Part shown: in pieces, positions 1 through 9,452 of the stretch
Numbering within the stretch: position 1 is the stretch's first letter
Layout of the letters: every line of letters starts with the position of its first letter
Source of the DNA: Bacillota bacterium
GTDB taxonomy: Bacteria > Bacillota > Clostridia > Lachnospirales > Cellulosilyticaceae
DNA length: 64,000 nucleotides
NCBI GenBank assembly: GCA_023393125.1
Contig: JAEWMQ010000013.1
Coordinates: 1-64,000, forward strand
Direction: 5' to 3'
Notes under the pieces: model-generated
Told to the model about the DNA's origin: nothing
The model's input: the letters and a program-made list of their open reading frames with translations, nothing else
Database searches by the model: none
Program-made: the position numbers and the translations under genes

Positions 1-5
1 GCTAA

Positions 6-203
6 TTAAGCTCTTGTAACGTTTTCTGCTTGAGCGCCACGGTTACCTTGAGTAATTTCAAAGTTAACTTTTTGACCTTCTTCAAGAGTTTTGTATCCGT
101 CACCTTGGATAGCTGAGAAATGTACGAATACATCATCTCCATCTTCTCTAGCGATGAAACCAAAACCTTTTTCTGCGTTGAACCATTTAACTGTACCTGT
201 CAT
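6..203 (-). CDS. cspA: Cold-shock protein, CspA family
   Basis: A 65-residue single OB-fold (cold-shock) domain protein. It opens with MTGTVKWFNAEKGFGFI and carries the RNP1 motif KGFGFI (residues about 12-17) and the RNP2-like motif VFVHFS (about 25-30). These aromatic patches bind single-stranded RNA or DNA, and the family acts as RNA chaperones in the cytoplasm. Length is the normal 65-70 residues. The start was set at 203 because AGGAGG lies at 213-218 (minus strand); an upstream in-frame extension has no ribosome binding site and is not family-like. The gene is monocistronic with its own promoter and a 140-nt structured leader. Identification is secure; which csp paralogue it is cannot be told. 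Confidence 0.96.
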   Translation of the reverse strand: MTGTVKWFNAEKGFGFIAREDGDDVFVHFSAIQGDGYKTLEEGQKVNFEITQGNRGAQAENVTRA

Positions 204-251
204 TATGCGGTACCTCCTATTATGAATAATTGTTGTAATGGATATAAACAA

Positions 252-381
252 AAATTCACGCATTGTTAGAAACCATATATATGCGCCTTAAACATACATA
301 TATAATCTCTAATAATGCGTGAAATCTATAAACATATATCAAGTACTTTTTAAGTATATATCACTCACAACAAAATGTCAA
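252..381 (-). promoter_or_regulatory. csp promoter and structured 5' leader
   Basis: On the minus strand TTGACA (376-381), a 17-bp spacer and TATACT (353-358) form a near-consensus sigma-A promoter. The start point would be near 346, giving a leader of about 143 nt. Inside the leader the arms at 309-326 and 253-270 pair over about 16 of 18 positions (UUCACGCAUU against AAUGCGUGAA at the base), and a second AU-rich stem forms inside them. Long leaders that refold with temperature are known for csp genes; a thermosensing role here is inference. Confidence 0.8.
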
Positions 382-415
382 ACTTTTATTTTATTTTTGA
401 GTAAAATATTGTGAT

Positions 416-1468
416 TTATATCCAACTTAGTAAACTCTTTAGCTTGTTTGTTAATTGTTCTGCCATCTTTCTTTGTGTCAACAGACTAGGGTGCCAATCA
501 GTACCGATTCCATCCCCTTCTTCTTGTAAATCAAATACCATGGTAGCTACACGCTCATCTTTTTCTTGCTGTTTAAAATGCTCTACTTGAGCTTCTATTT
601 CAGGATATAAATCTGCGCCCATAACACCTAAGGTGCAAACAATATAAGCTGTAGGTTGCTTTTCTCTAATACGCTTTAAAAACTCATAATAGCATTTTCC
701 AAAGGCTGCTATACGGTCTTTCTGTCCTTTAGTATAACTCGCATCATTAGTTCCTAAGTTAATGACTACGCAGTCAGCTTTAAAACGGCTACTATCCCAT
801 TTTTCATAATTGCTCACTCCTAATGCCTTTTCTAAACCTAAATCTGTATATTCATAAAGCTCAGGCATCAAACACTCATCACTAATTACTCCTGTTTCAG
901 TCCACCCTGAAATCACACCATTTCCACTCCAACAAATAAGATGATAATCTGCATCAAGATTTCTTGCTGTAGAAGCCGCATAAGCTTCCCAGGGGTTCTC
1001 TTCTCTTGTGTTAAAGGTGGATTTATTCCATTCTCCTTCTATTCCATAACCACAAGTAATAGAATCTCCTATAAATTCTATTTTTCTAGTTTTGTCTGGA
1101 ACCTTGCATGATTTATTACTCCCTTCTATATCAATCTCTTTAATTCCTACTGTAGCAAAGGCTGCTTCTGATAACTTCACTAAACTTAATTTTATAGGCG
1201 CTAACTCTTCTGCTTCGTAAAGTACATAATCTGCTTCTATTTCATTTAATACAAGTCGTTTATAAAAACGGTCATTTATAAAAATAGCAACTACTGCTTT
1301 TAGATGGTCTTCCCATTGATTTGCATTACTCCATAAACGTGCTTTGACTTTTTTAGTTACACAAGTGAAAACTATTCCCGTACAAGAATATCCCAAATAA
1401 AGGGTTCCTTCTCGGCTTATGGTCCTTCCACATATACTTATGTGATCTTCAGTAGGTTGATATTTCAT
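416..1468 (-). CDS. SGNH/GDSL esterase, CE2-like acetyl esterase
   Basis: A 350-residue protein with two parts. An N-terminal beta-rich domain (about 1-125) resembles the jelly-roll of carbohydrate esterase family 2. A C-terminal SGNH hydrolase domain (about 130-350) has the block I serine in FIGDSITCGYG (Ser about 136), GTND (about 239-242) and the DWHP block V histidine (about 325). CE2 enzymes remove acetyl groups from plant polysaccharides such as xylan or mannan. There is no signal peptide, so it probably acts on imported oligosaccharides. The start at 1468 follows GGGAGGGG; an ATG 18 bases upstream has no ribosome binding site. A paralogue with the same layout lies at 30139-31251. The polysaccharide substrate is inferred. 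Confidence 0.8.
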   Translation of the reverse strand: MKYQPTEDHISICGRTISREGTLYLGYSCTGIVFTCVTKKVKARLWSNANQWEDHLKAVVAIFINDRFYKRLVLNEIEADYVLYEAEELAPIKLSLVKLSEAAFATVGIKEIDIEGSNKSCKVPDKTRKIEFIGDSITCGYGIEGEWNKSTFNTREENPWEAYAASTARNLDADYHLICWSGNGVISGWTETGVISDECLMPELYEYTDLGLEKALGVSNYEKWDSSRFKADCVVINLGTNDASYTKGQKDRIAAFGKCYYEFLKRIREKQPTAYIVCTLGVMGADLYPEIEAQVEHFKQQEKDERVATMVFDLQEEGDGIGTDWHPSLLTQRKMAEQLTNKLKSLLSWI

Positions 1469-1559
1469 TCTTTTCCCCTCCCCCATTTTATTAAAGCAAA
1501 TATTATACTATTGACATTCAATAAATCCTACTATTTATACCCTTGATTATTTCTTTACA

Positions 1560-1611
1560 TTGCGAATATTCGATTTTATACCTATAATAAACTCAAAACA
1601 CTCGCAAAGGA
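1560..1611 (+). promoter_or_regulatory. Promoter and RBS of the HAD hydrolase gene
   Basis: TTGCGA (1560-1565), a 17-bp spacer and TATAAT (1583-1588) form a sigma-A-type promoter. The perfect palindrome CGAATATTCG (1563-1572) overlaps the -35 region and could be an operator. AAAGGAG at 1605-1611 is the ribosome binding site. Confidence 0.6.
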
Positions 1612-1618
1612 GACTTTT

Positions 1619-2347
1619 ATGTACAAATATTACCTTTTTGACTTATACGGTACTTTAATTGATATTCATACCAATGAAGAAGCCTTACCTCTATGGGAAA
1701 AACTCAGTTCATTTTATGCTTTTAATGGTGCACACTATACAGCTACTACCTTAGAGGAAGCTTACATAGAGAAAGTAAATACTTATAAAGCACTGGAAAC
1801 CCATACCGCTTATCCTGACTTTCCTTTAGAACAGGTTTTTAGAGATTTATTTCTTGCAAAAGCAGTTACTCCTACTACAGACTTGACCCTTTCTGCTATG
1901 CAACTCTTTCGTATTCTTTCTACTAAGTATATTAGACTTTATCCCAGCGTTCACGAACTCCTTAGTCAGCTTAAAGCATGTGGCAAAAAACTTTTTGTAC
2001 TGTCTAATGCTCAAAGAGAATTCACCTTAAAGGAAATGCGTATTTTAGATATTGAGGCTTATTTTGATGGTATTTATTTTTCTTCTGACCATCACTGTTG
2101 TAAACCTGATTCAGCTTTTTATGAAATCCTTTTAAAAAGCGAGAACCTCTTGCCTCAGGATTGCTTAATGATTGGTAATGATTATAAAGCCGACTGTGAA
2201 GGTGCTAATGCATGTGGCATAGCTTCCTTATATATTCATTCTAATTTATCCCCTGATTATCCTAAAGACTTTTCTGCACAATATAAAGTATTAAAAGGCG
2301 GCCTTGCCAAAGCCACCTCCCTTATTCTAGATAAAATTGAAGTTTAG
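1619..2347 (+). CDS. HAD-superfamily hydrolase (YjjG/haloacid dehalogenase-like)
   Basis: A 242-residue cytoplasmic HAD hydrolase. Motif I is FDLYGT (nucleophile Asp8; the second acid is replaced by Tyr, as in many dehalogenase-like members). Motif II is VLSNAQ (Ser about 129), motif III is the Lys of CCKPDS (about 162) and motif IV is IGNDYKADCEGA (about 186). A helical cap lies between motifs I and II, which is the C1-cap layout of YjjG-type nucleotidases and small phosphatases. It is a single gene with its own promoter, convergent with the next gene. The substrate cannot be told from sequence: a phosphoesterase is most likely, a dehalogenase possible. Confidence 0.85.
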   Translation: MYKYYLFDLYGTLIDIHTNEEALPLWEKLSSFYAFNGAHYTATTLEEAYIEKVNTYKALETHTAYPDFPLEQVFRDLFLAKAVTPTTDLTLSAMQLFRILSTKYIRLYPSVHELLSQLKACGKKLFVLSNAQREFTLKEMRILDIEAYFDGIYFSSDHHCCKPDSAFYEILLKSENLLPQDCLMIGNDYKADCEGANACGIASLYIHSNLSPDYPKDFSAQYKVLKGGLAKATSLILDKIEV

Positions 2348-2361
2348 TCCTATACCTAGCT

Positions 2362-2799
2362 TTAGCCATTATCTTTCTCATCATTAGGCGCATCAATATT
2401 TTCCATAAAATAAATACCCTCTGTTAAGTTCGAAGGATAAATAGGTGTGAGCTCTCCAAGTAAATCTTCTATATAGCCAGGGCAAGTGATTTCTTGATAA
2501 AGTTTTTTATTATCAAATAAAGCCTTGGCCTGCTCTATATAGTAATTATCTACTGTATTTTCTTCCATAACCTTAAGAATGTCACTTACTAAAAAAATTT
2601 GACAACCACCGTCAATAGCTCCAATATTGGTATAAAGTTGACCTATTTCAGTAGGTGTCATATTTTCATAAATTAACTCTTGATCTGCACAATAATCATT
2701 TAAACTATCATTATCTACTTCAAGGCAGTATTCTAAAACCTGCTCACTATCATCAAACCCAATAAGCTTTTGATCTGGGGAAAGCACTATATATTTCAT
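2362..2799 (-). CDS. Hypothetical acidic protein
   Basis: A 145-residue, strongly acidic soluble protein that I do not recognise. It has no signal peptide or membrane segment, and the last residues are very polar. The ribosome binding site is a modest GAGAGGG. It stands alone between a convergent HAD gene and the co-directional yjbQ gene, which has its own Shine-Dalgarno site. It looks like a real gene because its codon use matches its neighbours and there is no competing frame. No function is proposed. Confidence 0.6.
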   Translation of the reverse strand: MKYIVLSPDQKLIGFDDSEQVLEYCLEVDNDSLNDYCADQELIYENMTPTEIGQLYTNIGAIDGGCQIFLVSDILKVMEENTVDNYYIEQAKALFDNKKLYQEITCPGYIEDLLGELTPIYPSNLTEGIYFMENIDAPNDEKDNG

Positions 2800-2904
2800 A
2801 TTTAAAACCCTCTCTCACTATCTATGCTATAAAACTTTTACCTTTATTATGAGAATAACAGTTTAGAATTATACAACTTGCCTGGATCACTTTGGTTTTC
2901 TCTT

Positions 2905-3309
2905 TTAACCTTCTAAAACCTTCACATAAAATCGACGTACACGAGGTCCATCAAATTCACAAAAATAAATCCCCTGCCAAGTCCCTAAAATAAGTTCTCC
3001 CTCATGTATAATAATTGTTTCACTGCTTCCTACTGTACTTGCTTTTAAATGTGAATGAGAATTTCCTTCAAAGTGAAGATATTGTTTATCATGAGTAGGA
3101 TATGCCTTTTCAAAACCGTAAATAAGGTCTACTTTAACATCCGGATCAGCGTTTTCATTAATAGTAATACCCGCTGTGGTGTGAGGGCAATACACAACTA
3201 CAATTCCTTCCTTCACTCCACTTTTTTCTACATCTCTCTTTACTGCACTTGTAATATCTACCAGCATTTGCTTATTGGTTATTTGCAATTCATGTTCAAA
3301 TAAATTCAC
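2905..3309 (-). CDS. yjbQ: YjbQ-family protein (UPF0047)
   Basis: A 134-residue YjbQ protein. It shows the family landmarks CPHTTAGITINENADPDV in the first half and GELILGTWQGIYFCEFDGPR near the C-terminus, which matches the published UPF0047 signature GTWQ. Members form trimers, bind a metal through conserved His residues and have weak thiamine-phosphate synthase activity in vitro. Their cellular role is unsettled. I chose the GTG at 3309 because AAGGGAG sits 8 bases upstream and the length then matches the usual 130-140 residues; an ATG further upstream lacks a ribosome binding site. Confidence 0.88.
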   Translation of the reverse strand: MNLFEHELQITNKQMLVDITSAVKRDVEKSGVKEGIVVVYCPHTTAGITINENADPDVKVDLIYGFEKAYPTHDKQYLHFEGNSHSHLKASTVGSSETIIIHEGELILGTWQGIYFCEFDGPRVRRFYVKVLEG

Positions 3310-3394
3310 CCTTACCACTCCCTTTTTTCTATTTGTATTAGTATACACCTATTAGCAACGTTACTAACATAGCTTTTCCTATAAATTTCAACGT

Positions 3395-4750
3395 CTATTC
3401 TAAGATTCTTGTTACATTTCTTAACCACTTCATAGACTTATAACGGTAAAGTGTGAGTGGAATCTTAATAAGCTCATCACTCATTAAAAGAATATAGGTA
3501 ATAGCAACTGGCCATTTAAATACGAAGGCTGATAAAAAGCCTAATAATAATGAACCACCCCACATGGATAGCACATCAATAATAAGACCGAAATTCGTAT
3601 CACCACCAGCTCTAAAAACCCCTACTACTAAGTTACAATTAAAGGACTGCGCCACTACAAAATAACTCATTACAAACATCATTACTGATAAATAACCTTG
3701 CGCCTCTTTGGTCAGTGCTAAATTGCCCATTACAATAGGTCTAATAATTAAAATGATAATTCCCCCTACTAAACCGGCATATAGACTAAGATGAACAAAC
3801 TTCTTACCATACACTCTGGCAGTCTCTTCATCTTTTTCTCCAATGGTTTTACCTATAATAATGGCTGCTGCCCCAGCAATACCAAAGGCTACTACTGTGG
3901 CTAATTGTCTTGTTACTTGGGCTACAGAGTTGGCTGCTACTACTGATTTCCCAATATGACCAATGATCACTGTATTCATGGCACAAGCTGCCCCCCACAT
4001 AAGTTCATTAGCAATAACAGGCACTGCATATTTATAAAAATCTTTTGCTAATAACTCATGTTTTCCAAATAAGTCTTTGATTTGAAAACGAATTGTGTGA
4101 TTACACTTCGTAGCATAAACTACTACAATAAGTAGTTCTACGAAACGTGCTATAAGTGTGGCAAGAGCTGCTCCTTGAATACCCATAGCTGGAAAACCGC
4201 AATATCCAAAAATAAAAATAGTATTTAAAATAATATTGACTACCAGCGAAATGAGATAAACAACTGTTGAGATCATTACTCTTTCTACACTTCGCATAAT
4301 ATTAAGGTAAACCATAGAAATTGCAATGAATATGTATGAAAATGCAATAATCCTTAAGTACTTAACACCTTCTGCTATAACATCAGCTTCTTTAGTAAAA
4401 ATCCTCATAACTGGCTCTGTAAAAATAAGAACAACAGCTGTAAAAAGTATTGCTACACTAAGAGATATTCTAAGGGCAATACCCATTACCATTTCAATAG
4501 TTCTTGTATCCTTTTTTCCCCAATACTGCGCTGTAAGCACAGCTGCTCCAGAGGTTATCCCAAAGAAAAAGAGTGTCATTACGAATTGGACCTGTCCAGC
4601 CAAGGAAGATGCTGAAAGCACCGTTTCACTTACCTTGCCTAGCATAATAACGTCTGCAGAAGTAACAGCCACATTAATTAAATTTTGAAGTGCCATGGGC
4701 AAAACCAAGGCTAATACCATTTTGTAAAATGAAGGGGTTGATTTCGTCAT
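3395..4750 (-). CDS. MATE-family multidrug/cation antiporter
   Basis: A 451-residue integral membrane protein with 12 predicted hydrophobic segments in two six-helix halves, typical of MATE exporters (440-460 residues). MATE proteins expel cationic drugs or metabolites using a Na+ or H+ gradient. The N-terminus (MTKSTPSFYKMVLALVLPMA) and the membrane-embedded GKVSETVLSASSLAGQVQF stretch are characteristic. AGAGGAGAA precedes the ATG. It appears monocistronic. The substrate is unknown. Confidence 0.9.
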   Translation of the reverse strand: MTKSTPSFYKMVLALVLPMALQNLINVAVTSADVIMLGKVSETVLSASSLAGQVQFVMTLFFFGITSGAAVLTAQYWGKKDTRTIEMVMGIALRISLSVAILFTAVVLIFTEPVMRIFTKEADVIAEGVKYLRIIAFSYIFIAISMVYLNIMRSVERVMISTVVYLISLVVNIILNTIFIFGYCGFPAMGIQGAALATLIARFVELLIVVVYATKCNHTIRFQIKDLFGKHELLAKDFYKYAVPVIANELMWGAACAMNTVIIGHIGKSVVAANSVAQVTRQLATVVAFGIAGAAAIIIGKTIGEKDEETARVYGKKFVHLSLYAGLVGGIIILIIRPIVMGNLALTKEAQGYLSVMMFVMSYFVVAQSFNCNLVVGVFRAGGDTNFGLIIDVLSMWGGSLLLGFLSAFVFKWPVAITYILLMSDELIKIPLTLYRYKSMKWLRNVTRILE

Positions 4751-4841
4751 TTATGTTCTCCTCTTTTAGTACATCATTATAGACTATATTGCTTCATTAT
4801 ATCTTTTTATAAAAGGTGCCGCAATGTAAATAAAGGAATAA

Positions 4842-4881
4842 GGCGCTAAACAACTCATTTACATGAATTATTTAGCACCTT
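4842..4881 (-). terminator. Possible terminator after the AIM24 gene
   Basis: On the minus strand AAGGTGCTAAA pairs imperfectly with TTTAGCGCCTT around an AT-rich loop. Only a weak T stretch follows, so termination efficiency is uncertain. Confidence 0.45.
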
Positions 4882-4899
4882 CAATAGATTGTCTTACTA

Positions 4900-5658
4900 T
4901 TAAACTGTTGGAGCCATTAATACTCTACCTGTTCCTCTATAAACATTTACAAAACCCTCTCCTGAAACAGCTGAGCCTAATAAACTTTTACTAGATTTTT
5001 CTACTTTAAACTCTAGGCTGTTTGACCATGCAATAGCCATATTACCATCTATTTTTAGCACATCATTTTTAAGCTCAATTTCTATTAATTCATCCCTAGG
5101 TACTGGACTTTCTAGAACTGCTATACCTTGTCCCATTAGGCATAAATTAAATAAGCCTTCATTACCAAGCATTGCTGAGGATAAATTACTTCTAGCTATT
5201 ACCTTTTGAGTGATATGAGACTCACAAGCTAAAAATAATCCATCTTCTAATACAAGGCCACCCCACTCAGAAATATCTTCTAACAAAATATGTTTATAAG
5301 TGGGCTCTAACATCAATAAGCCTGTCCCTTGGTATTTAGGTTTAATGGCAGATTCCTTTGTTACCTTAGAAGAAATTGCCTTACCAAATAGATCTCCAAT
5401 ACCTTTCACATCAGCTACCATGTTAACATCTCCAGCCATCCACTGCATAGCACCTGCACTAATGGTAAAGGCATTGTTATTAAGCTCAATAAGAACCTGC
5501 CTTCTGCGAATATTCATCTCTGAAGCATAATAAGCAGCTATAGCTTGTTCTGGTGTTTTTAGGCTTAGGTCTTTTTCATGTTCGAAAACTTTAACACTGC
5601 CTAATGAAGCGATTTCTTTCATATTGCGACTATTAAATAAATTGTTGTGTGAAATCAT
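4900..5658 (-). CDS. AIM24 family protein
   Basis: A 252-residue beta-rich protein of the AIM24/TIGR00266 family. Family features are the long beta-strand core with AGAMQWMAGDV near residue 70 and the repeated glycine-rich strands (GTGLLMLEPTYKHI, LLGSAVSGEGFVNVYRGTG). The fold is a double beta-helix-like tryptophan RNA-binding attenuator-type sandwich. The bacterial function is not established; the yeast namesake is mitochondrial. No signal peptide is present. GGGGAG precedes the ATG. It stands alone, with a terminator between it and nrdB. Confidence 0.85.
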   Translation of the reverse strand: MISHNNLFNSRNMKEIASLGSVKVFEHEKDLSLKTPEQAIAAYYASEMNIRRRQVLIELNNNAFTISAGAMQWMAGDVNMVADVKGIGDLFGKAISSKVTKESAIKPKYQGTGLLMLEPTYKHILLEDISEWGGLVLEDGLFLACESHITQKVIARSNLSSAMLGNEGLFNLCLMGQGIAVLESPVPRDELIEIELKNDVLKIDGNMAIAWSNSLEFKVEKSSKSLLGSAVSGEGFVNVYRGTGRVLMAPTV

Positions 5659-5751
5659 TCCTATCTCCCCTTTCTCCTATAAGAATACCTTATTTCTAAA
5701 CAAAAGTCAGTCTTTCGTTTTTTATTTTTTATTTATTCTCAATATTTCGAT

Positions 5752-5796
5752 AAAAAAAGGATGGAAGCATTCTTTGAATGCTTCCATCCTTTTTTA
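5752..5796. terminator. Strong intrinsic terminator of nrdAB
   Basis: A perfect stem (GGATGGAAGCATT against AATGCTTCCATCC) with a five-base loop is flanked by A and T runs, so it can work on both strands. It ends the nrdAB transcript. Confidence 0.92.
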
Positions 5797-5824
5797 ACTA
5801 ATTACTATTATATACTCACTTAAC

Positions 5825-6853
5825 CTACTCTAAGCTATCAAAATCAAATGCTGCTGCTTTAGTATAGTTAGTTACTTTTGCTTCGAAGAAGTCTGTTTTT
5901 GTATTATTCAATTTAGAGAAACTATCAATCCATGCCATAGGATGAGTCGTTATTTCTGGATAAAGTTCCTCTAAACCAATAGCTTTAAGACGTTGGTTAG
6001 AAAGATACTTGATGTAAGCTTCTATGAGCTGATCATTAATCCCTAGGATTTCATTAGCTGTTACATATTGCCCCCAAGCAATCTCATGTTCTACACCCAC
6101 ACGCATCATTTCTCTAAACTCTTCTATCATACTATCTGTAAATAGTTCTGGATTTTCTTTTCTAAGCTCTTTAATAATATTTTGAAATACAACTAAGTGT
6201 GTAATTTCATCTCTATTAATATATTTAAAGATGGTACTAGTAGCTGTCATCTTCCCTTGTCTGGCTAAAGTATAGAAGAAGCTAAAGCCAGAGTAGAAAT
6301 AAATACCTTCTAAAATATAGTTTGCCATAATCGCTCTTAAGAAGTTCCTATCATTTGGTTCTTCATTAAAACGTTCATAAATATCTGCAATAAAGCGATT
6401 TCTCTTAAGAAGCTCTTCATCTTCTCGCCACTGGTCATAAATTTTATCACGTGTTACAGGATTCGTTACTGTATCTAATATATAGGAATAACTTTGGGCA
6501 TGAATCTCTTCTTGAAAAGCTTGAATATTAAGAAGCGATGCTACTTCAGGCGCTGTAATATAACGTGATAAATGTGGTAAGTTTTCACTTTGAATAGAGT
6601 CTAGGAAGTTAAGAAATGCAATAATCTTATCAAAAGCATGACGCTCTCCATCTGTTAAAAAAGGAAAACCTTTTACATCCTCATTAAGGGCAATCTCTTC
6701 TGGAATCCAAAAGTTATTCAGCATGGTACGGTATAAAGTCTGTGCCCAGTCATACTTAATACGGTTCCATTCTCTTAAATTAGTGGTATTCCCATTAATC
6801 ATTTGTTGGGTACCACGATCACCTTTTTCATTAAATATACGTTTTTTTAACAT
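5825..6853 (-). CDS. nrdB: Class I ribonucleotide reductase, beta subunit
   Basis: A 342-residue ferritin-like radical-generating subunit that works with NrdA to make deoxynucleotides. The di-metal ligands can be read directly: Asp85 (FLDSIQ), Glu116 and His119-region in QEEIHAQSY, Glu182 (ILEGIYFY), and Glu216/His219 (RDEITH). The radical tyrosine is present four residues after the His in HAQSY (about Tyr122), so this is a Tyr-radical enzyme and not a Mn/Fe class Ic type. The start at 6853 follows GGGAG; an upstream in-frame ATG would overlap nrdA. It is the second gene of an operon, 16 bases after the nrdA stop. Confidence 0.95.
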   Translation of the reverse strand: MLKKRIFNEKGDRGTQQMINGNTTNLREWNRIKYDWAQTLYRTMLNNFWIPEEIALNEDVKGFPFLTDGERHAFDKIIAFLNFLDSIQSENLPHLSRYITAPEVASLLNIQAFQEEIHAQSYSYILDTVTNPVTRDKIYDQWREDEELLKRNRFIADIYERFNEEPNDRNFLRAIMANYILEGIYFYSGFSFFYTLARQGKMTATSTIFKYINRDEITHLVVFQNIIKELRKENPELFTDSMIEEFREMMRVGVEHEIAWGQYVTANEILGINDQLIEAYIKYLSNQRLKAIGLEELYPEITTHPMAWIDSFSKLNNTKTDFFEAKVTNYTKAAAFDFDSLE

Positions 6854-6869
6854 ATTATCTCCCTCTTCC

Positions 6870-9161
6870 TTAACTTGAACAGCTCGTACATTCATCTGTT
6901 TCTAAAGATTGATTACGTACATAATAAAGCGTTTTAACACCTTCTTGCCATGCATCAATATACATCTGCAAAATATCTTTAGCTTTTACTTCTGGTGTTA
7001 CATAAAGGTTAAATGATTGTGCTTGATCGATATGACGTTGCCTGATACCACAAGCTTTAATGCTCCAACTTTGATTAATATGATGTGCTTCTTTATAAAG
7101 CCAGAAATTCTCAGCACATAAATCAGGTGCTGCCTTTGGTGTAAAGCTTCCCTTCTTCTCTTCAATAAAGAATTTCTTAAAGATTGGATCGATGCCTGCT
7201 GTGGTATTAGCTATATTAGAAGTACTTCCTGTAGGTGCCACTGCCATAATATAACCATTACGAAGTCCATACTGTGCCACTTCTTTTCTAAGCTCTTGCC
7301 ATCTAGGTGACGTATAACCTCTTCTTTCAAAGTACACACCAGTTTGCCATTCTGAGCCTTCAAAGCCTGGATAAGCACCTTTTTCTTTAGCTAACTCCAT
7401 TGACCCTCTAATAGCTTCATAAGCCATATCTTCAAACAGTTCATCTGCAACTTTTAGATGCTCTTCACTTTCCCAGGAAATATGATGATTAACTAAGTAA
7501 TGATGATAACCACTTGTACCTAATCCTATTGCTCTGTATTTATCACTGGTAAGCTGCGCATCTTTAACAGGAAGTTGATTAAGGGTGATAACATTATCTA
7601 GCATACGAATTTGAAGTGGAATGATGTCCTTAAATTCCTCTCTCTCTACTCTACCAAGATTTGTAGAGTTTAAATTACAAGTTACCATATCACCTGGTTT
7701 AATGCGACTATACACTTGCATTTCACCATCGATTTCTTTTACAGCTTCTTCTACGAGTTCGCTAGCACTCATGTTTTGAGCAATCTCATGACAAAGGTTA
7801 GATGCATAAATCATTCCTAAATGCTTATTCGGATTAGCTTTATTCACCGTATCTCTAAAGAATATAAAAGGTGTACCTGTTTCTACTGCACTAATCATGA
7901 TTTTTTTCATAATATCTAGAGTAGGGATCGTAATACGTTCTAACTTTTCATTGGCTTCACAAGCTAGATAACGAGTAGTAAAAGCTTTATCTTCTTCATC
8001 ATCAAAATAATCCTCTAAATAAAAGCCCATTTCCTTATGAACCATGTAAGGATCAAATAAACTCCAGCTTTCTCTTTTTAAAAGTCTTTCCATGAATAAA
8101 TCTGGAATACTAATAGAAGGGAAAATATCATGTGCCTTTCGTCTATCATCTCCATTATTGGTTTTTAGCTCTAAGAAATCATATAAATCACTATGCCATA
8201 TGTCTAAGGTAACAGAAGCACTGCCTTTTCTTCTACCTAATTGATCAACTGCTACAGCTGTATCATTATATAACCTTACCCAAGGAATAACGCCTCCTGA
8301 TGAACGCTTATGCCCTCTGATTTCACTATTTAAAGCTCTTACTTTTCCTAAATAAATTCCTAATGCACCACCATGCTTAGATACCTGGGCAAACTTTTGA
8401 TTTACATCATAAATAGACCATAGATTATCTCCTACAGTAGAGATAAAGCAACTACTTAGTTGATAAAAAGCTGTTCCTGCATTAGCTAAAGTCGGTGTTG
8501 CAACTGTCATTTTTAACTGGCTTAAAAGATCATAAAACTGCTTTGCATAATAAACCTTCTTCTCACCTTCTGGAATGGCAAGGTGCATCGCAATGGTCAT
8601 AAACCTTTCTTGAGGTAATTCCATTATTTCTCCCTTATAACCTTTTACTAAATAACGGTCTGATAAAAGTTTAATGCCTTCATAATTAAAAAGATCATCT
8701 CGCTCTGGCTTAATATAGGCTGCTAATTCCATAACTTCTGATTCTGTATAGCTTTCTTTTAAATAGGCCCCATAAAGTCCTCTTTGAATGAGTTCTTCAT
8801 AAAGTGCTTTATAGTCACCATATCCAAAATGTGTATAACCTCTACTAATAGCTGCTTCTTTATAAAGGTCATATACTAAAAGTCTAGCAGCTACATACTG
8901 CCAGTTAATATGTGTTTGCTTTATTTGATTGCCATAAGCATCTTCATTAGTCTGAATGACCTTTTCAATAGCTGTCTGAATAAGTACCTTTTGAATTTCT
9001 CTAGTTGTCATCTTATCTCTAAATTGGATTTTAGCATCTAATTCAAGCTCTATTGGATCACAACCTGATAAATCACGGCATGCAAATTCTACCATCTTTT
9101 TTGTTTTACTGGCACAAAGTGGCTCTAATCTACCATCTCTTTTTCTAATTTGAATCGTCAC
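6870..9161 (-). CDS. nrdA: Class I ribonucleotide reductase, alpha subunit
   Basis: A 763-residue catalytic subunit that reduces ribonucleoside diphosphates. An N-terminal ATP-cone (about 1-95, IRKRDGRLEP) is the allosteric activity domain. Active-site residues are Cys238 (SSCFIS), the Asn455/Cys457/Glu459 triad in NLCHEI, and Cys495 in CNLNSTNLG. The C-terminal CTSC (Cys758 and Cys761) is the thioredoxin-reducible tail. Length fits NrdA. The start is a GTG preceded by GGGGTG. It is the first gene of nrdAB and divergent from a dCMP deaminase gene, so dNTP supply genes are clustered. I could not find a convincing NrdR box in the 290-bp divergent region. Confidence 0.96.
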   Translation of the reverse strand: MTIQIRKRDGRLEPLCASKTKKMVEFACRDLSGCDPIELELDAKIQFRDKMTTREIQKVLIQTAIEKVIQTNEDAYGNQIKQTHINWQYVAARLLVYDLYKEAAISRGYTHFGYGDYKALYEELIQRGLYGAYLKESYTESEVMELAAYIKPERDDLFNYEGIKLLSDRYLVKGYKGEIMELPQERFMTIAMHLAIPEGEKKVYYAKQFYDLLSQLKMTVATPTLANAGTAFYQLSSCFISTVGDNLWSIYDVNQKFAQVSKHGGALGIYLGKVRALNSEIRGHKRSSGGVIPWVRLYNDTAVAVDQLGRRKGSASVTLDIWHSDLYDFLELKTNNGDDRRKAHDIFPSISIPDLFMERLLKRESWSLFDPYMVHKEMGFYLEDYFDDEEDKAFTTRYLACEANEKLERITIPTLDIMKKIMISAVETGTPFIFFRDTVNKANPNKHLGMIYASNLCHEIAQNMSASELVEEAVKEIDGEMQVYSRIKPGDMVTCNLNSTNLGRVEREEFKDIIPLQIRMLDNVITLNQLPVKDAQLTSDKYRAIGLGTSGYHHYLVNHHISWESEEHLKVADELFEDMAYEAIRGSMELAKEKGAYPGFEGSEWQTGVYFERRGYTSPRWQELRKEVAQYGLRNGYIMAVAPTGSTSNIANTTAGIDPIFKKFFIEEKKGSFTPKAAPDLCAENFWLYKEAHHINQSWSIKACGIRQRHIDQAQSFNLYVTPEVKAKDILQMYIDAWQEGVKTLYYVRNQSLETDECTSCSS

Positions 9162-9452
9162 CTGAACACCCCATCTCTTTCACTATAAACTTAACCTTAT
9201 TTCTATCTTGTCAAATGACTATAATGTCTTAAAATATTTTTTATCATAGATAAATAAAAATTTTTAAAAAATAATTATTATCATCTTGGATGAATTCTAT
9301 TATACACAATTTCTTTGAAATGTGCTAACAAAAAAACGTCAAAAAACCTTTATTGATTTTGGTAATTATCTACGAAGGGTGTTGAACAAGCACTAAGGCC
9401 ATACTATAATAAATATTATGAATCAATTATTATTTCATAAGGAGGGGATTAA

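Noticed and set aside
9162..9452. NrdR box in the nrdA upstream region
   Set aside because: No ACAC...GTGT-type 16-bp dyad of acceptable quality could be found.
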